DNA of 18,337 bases from an uncultured Clostridia bacterium (GTDB lineage: Bacteria; Bacillota; Clostridia; Christensenellales; CAG-138): positions 1-18,337 of the forward strand of contig CALCEX010000202.1 in assembly GCA_937900325.1 (NCBI GenBank), given 5' to 3'. The position numbers and the translations under genes are program-made. Within the stretch, counting starts at the first letter, position 1; each line of letters opens with the position of its first letter. Below are positions 13,938-18,337 of this stretch, in pieces. The notes beneath the pieces are model-generated. The model worked only from the letters and a program-made list of their open reading frames with translations. It made no database searches and was not told where the DNA came from.

Positions 13938-15776
13938 TTAGTTGTACTTTTCCTTGCGCTTCTGGCTCATGGGCAGGGACTGCTCATTGGGTACCAGATC
14001 TATCTTCTTGCCGGTGGCGGTCTCGATCAGCTCGATGTTGGTGGCCTTGACGTTGGGGTTCCACTTCTTCTCAGGAGCCTTCACGGCTTCGCCGGCCATC
14101 TGTGCCTTCAGCATTGCGAGGGCGCGGATAGCGTCTTCCTGGCAGAGGGTGTTGCAGCCAAGGACTTCGTTCTCGATACCGGCCTCGGACTTGTTGTTAT
14201 CAACCATGGAGGTCATGTACTTGTTGCCCACGACCAGCGCGCCCTGTACCGCGCAGAAGGACATGCCGACTACGGGAACGCCGCGCATACCGATCTGCTC
14301 GAGATGGCTTGCAAAGTCAACGTGGTTGTTGCCGAAGCCTTCGGTGGTCACGAATGCGCCGTCAACGTCCATGGATTCTACGGTCTGGCCTACGCGGCGG
14401 GATACATAGAACTTTTCGCCGTTGATCTGAGGAGAACCTACCAGCACTACGCCGCACAGGTCGATCTCGGGATCGCTGAGGCACTCGAGAACCAGGGGCT
14501 CTCTCCAGTAGTGACGGGACATTTCCTTGGAAGCGGGGCCGATGCAGGTGAGGGCGTGTACGGCGCCGTCCAGTATCTCAAGAGGATTGCAGACTACGGG
14601 AACGTTGCCCAGGTCTACGTTGGGCTTGCCGCCCAGCATTCCGACAGGCTCCATGGGGAGGAGCAGGTTGTCGTGCATAGCGCCCTGGCCCATGATCTCC
14701 TTGACGATAACGACCTTCTTCTTATGGGGATGACGCTTCTGCTCGAAGGTCTCGGTGGAGACTACGAGGCTCTCGTCCAGATCCTTCAGTGCTACGCGGA
14801 TCTCCTGGGTGATGATGTCGGTAGCATGGTGTGCTGCCAGAGGGCCAGGACGGGTCATGTTGGTCTTTTCCTTGATGGTTATCTGAGTCTTGATGAAGAT
14901 CTCACCCTTATCAGGACAACCGGGACGGCCCCACATGATGTTCTCATCGAGGATACCCTCGGAGGAACCGAACTCACCGATCTGTACGCCGTTATCATCG
15001 GTACCGGTCAGCATCATTACAACGCCGTCCAGAACGCGGGTAACGCCTGCGCCCAGCACAGCGTCGCCTTCCTTGGTGGCGATGGGCTGTACGTCCATGA
15101 TGGTCTCGGAATAGGTGTGATACTCAGCGGGAGTGATGATGTCGATCTTCAGATCGTGTACCAGCTCCTGAGAGTCGATGCACTCCTTCTCGATGCCTTC
15201 GCGGATGTAAAGGGTGGTGCCTTCGATCTTGGTCTCGGGACCGCGCTTTACTTCGGTGATCTTAAAATGCTTGCGGGTGAGGGTGCGGATGACCTTCTCC
15301 TCCGCCTCTTCTGCGGGAGCGGCAGCGCCTGCTACTGCGGCAGGAACTACTGCGCCGGCAGTGCCGGCAGCGGCGAAAGCGCCTATGGGCAGCTCGAGAT
15401 CGATGCCCTTGCCCTCGTCGATATGGATCTTCAGTACGCCGCCATTAACTGCTGCGGGGGCAGCGGCTGCGGGAGCGGCGGCTGCGGGAGCGGCTTCCTC
15501 AGCGGCGGGAGCCTCTTCCTCAACGTCCTTCATACCCTCGAGAAGGTCGGGAGTAAGGGGAGTGAGTGAATCAGCGGTCTTGGTGAGGGTCGCGCCCATG
15601 GCCTGACCGATGGTTACGGCACCGTCGAGCTTGAGCAGGCCAGACTCTACCAGATCATCAAAGATGGCTGGGTCTTCCAGGTTGTGCTCGGAAAGCACTA
15701 CGCCAGCTTCTGCTCTGCAGCACAATACGGCGGGGTCGTTTTTGTGCTCAAGTGCGTATTCGGCTGAAATAGACAT
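13938..15776 (-). CDS. prdA: D-proline reductase proprotein PrdA (pyruvoyl subunit)
   Basis: The 612-residue proprotein is self-cleaved to give two subunits, the second with an N-terminal pyruvoyl group that binds D-proline. The cleavage motif is visible as HALT|CIGPASKEM (Thr410-Cys411), predicting fragments of about 43 and 22 kDa, as in Clostridium sticklandii. The N-terminus has DPAVLCCRAEAG (14-25). Two Ala/Pro-rich linkers (about 87-110 and 133-160) separate a short beta segment (GGVLKIHIDEGKGIDLELPI, 112-131), a hinge-like layout. The ATG at 15776 has AGGAGG six bases upstream; the frame is open 30 codons further but without a ribosome site. Isoleucine is almost always ATC in the parts I read, pointing to strong expression. 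Confidence 0.95.
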   Translation of the reverse strand: MSISAEYALEHKNDPAVLCCRAEAGVVLSEHNLEDPAIFDDLVESGLLKLDGAVTIGQAMGATLTKTADSLTPLTPDLLEGMKDVEEEAPAAEEAAPAAAAPAAAAPAAVNGGVLKIHIDEGKGIDLELPIGAFAAAGTAGAVVPAAVAGAAAPAEEAEEKVIRTLTRKHFKITEVKRGPETKIEGTTLYIREGIEKECIDSQELVHDLKIDIITPAEYHTYSETIMDVQPIATKEGDAVLGAGVTRVLDGVVMMLTGTDDNGVQIGEFGSSEGILDENIMWGRPGCPDKGEIFIKTQITIKEKTNMTRPGPLAAHHATDIITQEIRVALKDLDESLVVSTETFEQKRHPHKKKVVIVKEIMGQGAMHDNLLLPMEPVGMLGGKPNVDLGNVPVVCNPLEILDGAVHALTCIGPASKEMSRHYWREPLVLECLSDPEIDLCGVVLVGSPQINGEKFYVSRRVGQTVESMDVDGAFVTTEGFGNNHVDFASHLEQIGMRGVPVVGMSFCAVQGALVVGNKYMTSMVDNNKSEAGIENEVLGCNTLCQEDAIRALAMLKAQMAGEAVKAPEKKWNPNVKATNIELIETATGKKIDLVPNEQSLPMSQKRKEKYN

Positions 15777-15794
15777 GTGTTTCCTCCTATGTGA

Positions 15795-15826
15795 ATTATA
15801 TTTGGTACTTAAGTTTTGGCTTAAGT
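15795..15826 (-). promoter_or_regulatory. Inverted repeat and possible internal promoter before prdA
   Basis: ACTTAAG (15807-15813) and CTTAAGT (15820-15826) form a perfect 7-bp inverted repeat with a 6-base centre. On the - strand a perfect TATAAT (15800-15795) follows it; a weak -35 (TTAAGC) would lie within the repeat. This looks like an operator over an internal promoter giving extra prdA-prdB message. Confidence 0.5.
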
Positions 15827-15848
15827 TAAACCACAAAATACTTTTTTG

Positions 15849-15886
15849 CGCCGTGAAAGCGGCCAAAGGCCGTTTTCACAGCGGCG
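15849..15886 (-). other. Long hairpin between prdC and prdA
   Basis: Arms of about 16-19 bases (CGCCG..TGAAAGCGGCC with GGCCGTTTTCA..CGGCG) pair around AAA with a small bulge. In the direction of transcription an A-run, not a T-run, follows, so it is not a standard terminator. It could stabilise an mRNA end or adjust prdA relative to prdC. Confidence 0.6.
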
Positions 15887-15894
15887 TTGATGCA

Positions 15895-17229
15895 TTAAAA
15901 CTCGCTCAGATCCTGATCCACGGTCTTGCTGACGGTCAGGTGCCTGTACAGCGGGTGATGTATGGTGCGCATCACGTGGTCGGTCTGGTGTATTATCTTC
16001 AGGCCCATCTTCAGCGTGCCGCAGGTAACTACGGTATTGGAGCAGTCGGAGCAGTTGCCGATGATGAGATACTCGGCGCCCGCGCGCTTCATCTCCAGCA
16101 CCTTCGCGATCTGGCCGGGGCAGTTGCCGGGGTTCTCGCACTTGCGGGGCGCGCCGGGCTTTACTTCGATGGCCTGCTTGCAGAAGGTCACGGATACGAC
16201 CTCGGCGTTGTACTTCTTGGCGATATCCCTCATGCGGGCTTCGCCGCCGCCGCAGGCGCATACCAGAAGGCCGACCTTTGCGCCATGGAGATCGAGGAAG
16301 GGAACGGTAACCATGATAGCGCCCGTGGTCTTTGTGGTGGGGGCTTCAAGGGTGGTGGGCAGTCCGGTGAACGCGCCGCCCATTATTATCTCGCCATACT
16401 CGCCGTCGATGCCGCCTACCTTTTCCAGCATGTCCTCAACGGAGATGCCTACGGGCATATCCATGAATACCTGCGCCTCGGGGCCGCCATGCACCTTGCC
16501 CACTACTGAAATGTTCTTGCATATGCAGGGCTTCTGATCCTCGATAGCCTCGGCTACCCTGAGGACGGTCTCGCAGTTTACCACGTTTGCGTGGGCCGCA
16601 GAGGGGAGCTGGGTGGGCCCAAGAAGGATGCCCAGGCACTCGCGCACTACCGCGCGCTCTTCGCCCATGGGGTATATATCGGGAAGGAGATGTATGCTGA
16701 TATCCGGCTTGTTGGCGATGGCCTTCTTTATTGCGGAGATCGCCCTGGCGTTCTTGCGCTTTATGGCGAAGATGGCCTTCTTTGCGTTGGACATTTCCAT
16801 GCAGTACTCCACGCCGCGGACGGTCTTTTCCGCCTGCTGCTCAAGCTGCATTATGTTGTGCCTGAGGCCGGGCTCGCACTCCGCCGCGTTTACCAGTATG
16901 TAGCCGCCCTCAAGGTCGGCCGCCAGCTTTACGCCGGTGGGGAAGCCCGCGCCGCCCATGCCGACTATGCCGGCCTCTTTGACCATATCGAGCTTGTTGT
17001 CGCTCTTCTTTATGGGTATGTACCTGTCAGGCTGCTCGTCGTCGGGCAGGATAACTATTGCCTGGTCGTTTACTTCCTCTACCGTACCGTAAACGGAGGA
17101 GAAGATGTTCGCGCCGAGACCGGTGGGAGTGGCTATCAGTGTGCCCTTTTCTACCTTGTCGCCGGGCTTTACTATTGCCGCGCAGGGCGCGCCAACATGC
17201 TGCTTGAGCAAAAGCTTGATTTTCCTCAT
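15895..17229 (-). CDS. prdC: PrdC, RnfC-like electron-transfer protein of proline reductase
   Basis: The 444-residue protein begins with a barrel-sandwich domain (LLLKQHVGAPCAAIVKPGDK, 6-25; NIFSSVYGTVEEV, 41-53). It continues with the RnfC/NuoF-type nucleotide and flavin region, whose key motif is GIVGMGGAGFPTGVKLA (87-103) with NAAECEP (114-120). The C-terminal third holds clustered cysteines (324, 326, 350, 364, 370, 393, 396, 403) that could bind a metal or pass electrons; the classical two CxxCxxC ferredoxin motifs of RnfC are absent. PrdC is thought to bring electrons from NADH to PrdA/PrdB. Some clostridial PrdC proteins are described as selenoproteins, but this frame has no internal TGA. 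The ATG has GGAAGG upstream. First gene of the operon. Confidence 0.92.
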   Translation of the reverse strand: MRKIKLLLKQHVGAPCAAIVKPGDKVEKGTLIATPTGLGANIFSSVYGTVEEVNDQAIVILPDDEQPDRYIPIKKSDNKLDMVKEAGIVGMGGAGFPTGVKLAADLEGGYILVNAAECEPGLRHNIMQLEQQAEKTVRGVEYCMEMSNAKKAIFAIKRKNARAISAIKKAIANKPDISIHLLPDIYPMGEERAVVRECLGILLGPTQLPSAAHANVVNCETVLRVAEAIEDQKPCICKNISVVGKVHGGPEAQVFMDMPVGISVEDMLEKVGGIDGEYGEIIMGGAFTGLPTTLEAPTTKTTGAIMVTVPFLDLHGAKVGLLVCACGGGEARMRDIAKKYNAEVVSVTFCKQAIEVKPGAPRKCENPGNCPGQIAKVLEMKRAGAEYLIIGNCSDCSNTVVTCGTLKMGLKIIHQTDHVMRTIHHPLYRHLTVSKTVDQDLSEF

Positions 17230-17289
17230 GTTGCCCTTCCTTTTCCTTTTTTAATAATGGATTTTATTGCATAAGAAACGTTGATCGAA

Positions 17290-17339
17290 CAGGGGACAGC
17301 TATCAGCTATTTCTATTTCTTAGAGCGGACCGCCCCCTG
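17290..17339 (-). promoter_or_regulatory. Structured 5' leader of the prd operon
   Basis: On the - strand CAGGGG (17339-17334) pairs with CCCCTG (17295-17290), enclosing GCGGTCCGC and AGCTGATAGCT, two small self-complementary segments. This is a three-way-junction-like fold starting a few bases after the predicted transcription start. No known riboswitch is recognised. Confidence 0.5.
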
Positions 17340-17349
17340 AGCAAAGTTA

Positions 17350-17378
17350 ATTATACATCAATATCCCCTAAAAGTCCA
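17350..17378 (-). promoter_or_regulatory. Sigma-A promoter of the prdC-prdA-prdB operon
   Basis: On the - strand TGGACT (17378-17373), 17 bases, perfect TATAAT (17355-17350), giving a leader of about 115 bases. In Clostridioides difficile prd is activated by PrdR with Sigma-54; I see no GG-N10-GC element here. Confidence 0.78.
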
Positions 17379-17481
17379 TCTCATCCTTGAAAATTTACGC
17401 CCGTATTTTCAATTTTCTGCTTTTGCCGCCGGAAATGACTATTTGTTGTATTCATGAAGCTTTTAAACACAAAATATAGTA

Positions 17482-17543
17482 TGCGGCTCCGCAGAAAAGC
17501 AGAAGTAAGCCGCGCCCCGAAATGCCGGGCATCTCGGGGCGCG
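17482..17543 (-). terminator. Hairpins following selC
   Basis: CGCGCCCCGA (17511-17520) and TCGGGGCGCG (17534-17543) form a strong stem that continues inward through ATGCC/GGCAT. A second hairpin (TGCGG/CCGCA, 17482-17493) follows. The T-tract between them is weak (TTACTTCTGCTTTT), so some read-through into prdC is possible. Confidence 0.6.
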
Positions 17544-17551
17544 ATGTTTTC

Positions 17552-17649
17552 TGGCGGGAACGTGTGGGAATCGAACCCACCCAGGACGCTACTAACGCCC
17601 AACAACTGGTTTTGAAGACCAGGAGGCACACCAGTACCTATCCGCCCCC
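17552..17649 (-). tRNA. selC: tRNA-Sec, anticodon TCA
   Basis: On the - strand the anticodon arm is CTGGT-CTTCAAA-ACCAG with anticodon TCA, which reads UGA. A 6-bp D stem (AGGTAC/GTGCCT), a long variable arm and the T arm GTGGG-TTCGATT-CCCAC are present. The 3' end carries an encoded GCCA. The length of 98 nt and the extended acceptor stem are those of selenocysteine tRNA. The acceptor pairs GGGGGCGG with ACGTTCCC, including two G-U pairs and a possible G-A mismatch at the eighth position. It directly precedes the prd operon whose prdB needs it. Confidence 0.95.
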
Positions 17650-17714
17650 ATGCAGTCCGCTTCCGCCGGGTCTTATGCTTTTCGCGCCGCCGCGGCGCTC
17701 TTCTCTACCGGGAA

Positions 17715-17743
17715 AGGATAACATAAACCATTGGTTTTTTCAA
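17715..17743 (-). promoter_or_regulatory. Promoter of selC
   Basis: On the - strand TTGAAA (17743-17738), 17 bases, TATCCT (17720-17715), about 65 bases before the mature tRNA 5' end, leaving a leader of about 59 bases to be removed by RNase P. Confidence 0.65.
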
Positions 17744-17815
17744 TACCGATTGTGAAACCATAGCAAAACATTTATTGCCCAACAATAAACAGCATGGCTC
17801 AGGAGCATTCGCTTG

Positions 17816-17844
17816 TTGACTTTTTCATCCGTTTGAGTGATAAT
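17816..17844 (+). promoter_or_regulatory. Sigma-A promoter of the proline racemase gene
   Basis: TTGACT (17816-17821), 17 bases, GATAAT (17839-17844), each hexamer one base from consensus. The predicted start is near 17851, giving a leader of about 138 bases. Confidence 0.75.
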
Positions 17845-17848
17845 AGGC

Positions 17849-17970
17849 ACGAAGGGATTGATAAATTTTTCATTAGTCCCTCGTCCGCAGCATAATGAAA
17901 ACATTTTCCGTCTGAGCATAGCTTTTTTTACAATGAGCAGCGTTTTCATTATGGCGCCCCGCCGCGCCAT
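17849..17970 (+). promoter_or_regulatory. Structured 5' leader of the racemase gene, three stems
   Basis: Stem A is ACGAAGGGA (17849-17857) with TCCCTCGT (17877-17884), one bulge. Stem B is CATAATGAAAAC (17891-17902) with GTTTTCATTATG (17942-17953), a perfect 12 bp. Stem C is ATGGCGC (17951-17957) with GCGCCAT (17964-17970), perfect. B and C share bases 17951-17953, so they compete; C lies seven bases before the GGAG at 17977. Confidence 0.55.
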
Positions 17971-17988
17971 AAAACAGGAGAGCAGGTC

Positions 17989-18337
17989 ATGAATTACAAC
18001 CCCAGGATAAACCTCATCCGGTTTGAAGCAGGCTTCAAGGCAATCGACGCCCATACGGCGGGCGAGTTCTGCCGCGTGGTGTACTCCGGCTTCCCCAAGC
18101 CCGAGGGCAGCACCCCCATCGAGCGCAAGCGCTGGCTGGAAAAGCACTGTGACCAGTACCGCAGGGCGCTGATGCTGGAGCCCCGCGGTCACCACGATAT
18201 GTTCGGCGCGTACATCTGCGAGCCTATCGATCCCCAATCCGATTTTGCGATATTCTTCATGGATACCGGCGAATGGCTCAATATGTGCGGCCACTGCACC
18301 ATAGGCGCCGTAACCGTAGCCGTTGAGACCGGCATGG
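17989..18337 (+). CDS. prdF: Proline racemase (PrdF-like), N-terminal part, cut by the window end
   Basis: The first 116 residues are visible and open to the last base. Family landmarks are the N-terminal FKAIDAHTAGEFCRVV (16-31), LMLEPRGHHDMFGA (61-74) and DTGEWLNMCGHCTIGA (92-107), in which Cys100 is the first catalytic cysteine of the proline racemase/hydroxyproline epimerase family; the second lies outside the window. Racemisation of L- to D-proline supplies the substrate of PrdA/PrdB, which are divergently encoded beside it. The ATG is preceded by GGAG with eight bases' spacing. 4-Hydroxyproline epimerase is the alternative, less likely next to prd. Confidence 0.88.
   Translation, partial: MNYNPRINLIRFEAGFKAIDAHTAGEFCRVVYSGFPKPEGSTPIERKRWLEKHCDQYRRALMLEPRGHHDMFGAYICEPIDPQSDFAIFFMDTGEWLNMCGHCTIGAVTVAVETGM

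Noticed and set aside
13908..15569. Long + strand open frame (553 codons)
   Set aside because: Antisense of prdA; rich in Gly, Leu and Asp with no recognisable domain, while the - strand has PrdA motifs and a strong ribosome site.
15895..17229. Selenocysteine in PrdC
   Set aside because: The 444-codon frame has no in-frame TGA, and the start with its ribosome site matches the expected N-terminus.
17381..17629. 82-codon - strand frame
   Set aside because: It runs through the tRNA-Sec gene and its terminator hairpins and has no recognisable product.
17933..17992. Small frame (19 codons, second ATG at 17951) overlapping the racemase start as a leader peptide
   Set aside because: No ribosome site and no proline-rich run; it overlaps stem C, so the structure is the simpler explanation.
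1..18337. CRISPR array, prophage or insertion sequence
   Set aside because: No regularly spaced direct repeats, no integrase or transposase frame and no terminal inverted repeats bounding a gene were seen.

Overview
The window reads as chromosome of an anaerobic, endospore-forming member of the Clostridia with a fairly high GC content. Sporulation genes are present (sigH, cwlD, spoIID). So are typical Firmicutes blocks (mrnC-rlmB-sigH, nfeD-floA) and a selenium-dependent D-proline reductase (prd) locus typical of amino-acid (Stickland) fermenters. No gene gives a species-level identification.

Left part (1-6415). The window opens with the last codons of tuf (EF-Tu) on the + strand and a bidirectional terminator. 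On the - strand lies a small restriction-modification pair: an MT-A70 adenine methyltransferase and a BglII-type endonuclease. The endonuclease gene is broken by a one-base frameshift. Next come sigH, rlmB and mrnC, one operon with a visible sigma-A promoter inside the end of cwlD. Then follow cwlD, a 444-bp gene-free stretch with a 25-nt palindrome, a small membrane protein of YcxB type and a very cysteine-rich TauE/SafE-type permease with its own near-consensus promoter.

Middle (6416-12683). A PIG-V-like membrane mannosyltransferase (+) and spoIID (-) converge, sharing four bases at their stops; both look leaderless. A five-gene + strand operon follows: an unknown membrane protein with a sigma-like N-terminus, nfeD, a zinc-ribbon membrane protein, floA (flotillin) and an unknown membrane-anchored protein. 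The 296-bp gap after it holds seven consecutive hairpins. Two of them belong to a repeat with a second copy just before nfeD.

Right part (12684-18337). This is a compact selenium/proline module. On the - strand, in transcription order, are selC (tRNA-Sec, anticodon TCA), prdC, prdA, a small prd-associated gene and prdB. prdB has an in-frame TGA read as selenocysteine 151, followed by a SECIS-like hairpin. Divergently on the + strand, and cut by the window end, is a proline racemase gene (prdF-like) that would convert L-proline to the D-proline reduced by PrdA/PrdB. Electrons are supplied by the RnfC-like PrdC. So the tRNA needed to read prdB is encoded directly upstream of the operon that needs it. 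Both prdC and the racemase gene have sigma-A-type promoters and long leaders able to fold; these leaders and the selC linkage are the most interesting unexplained features here.
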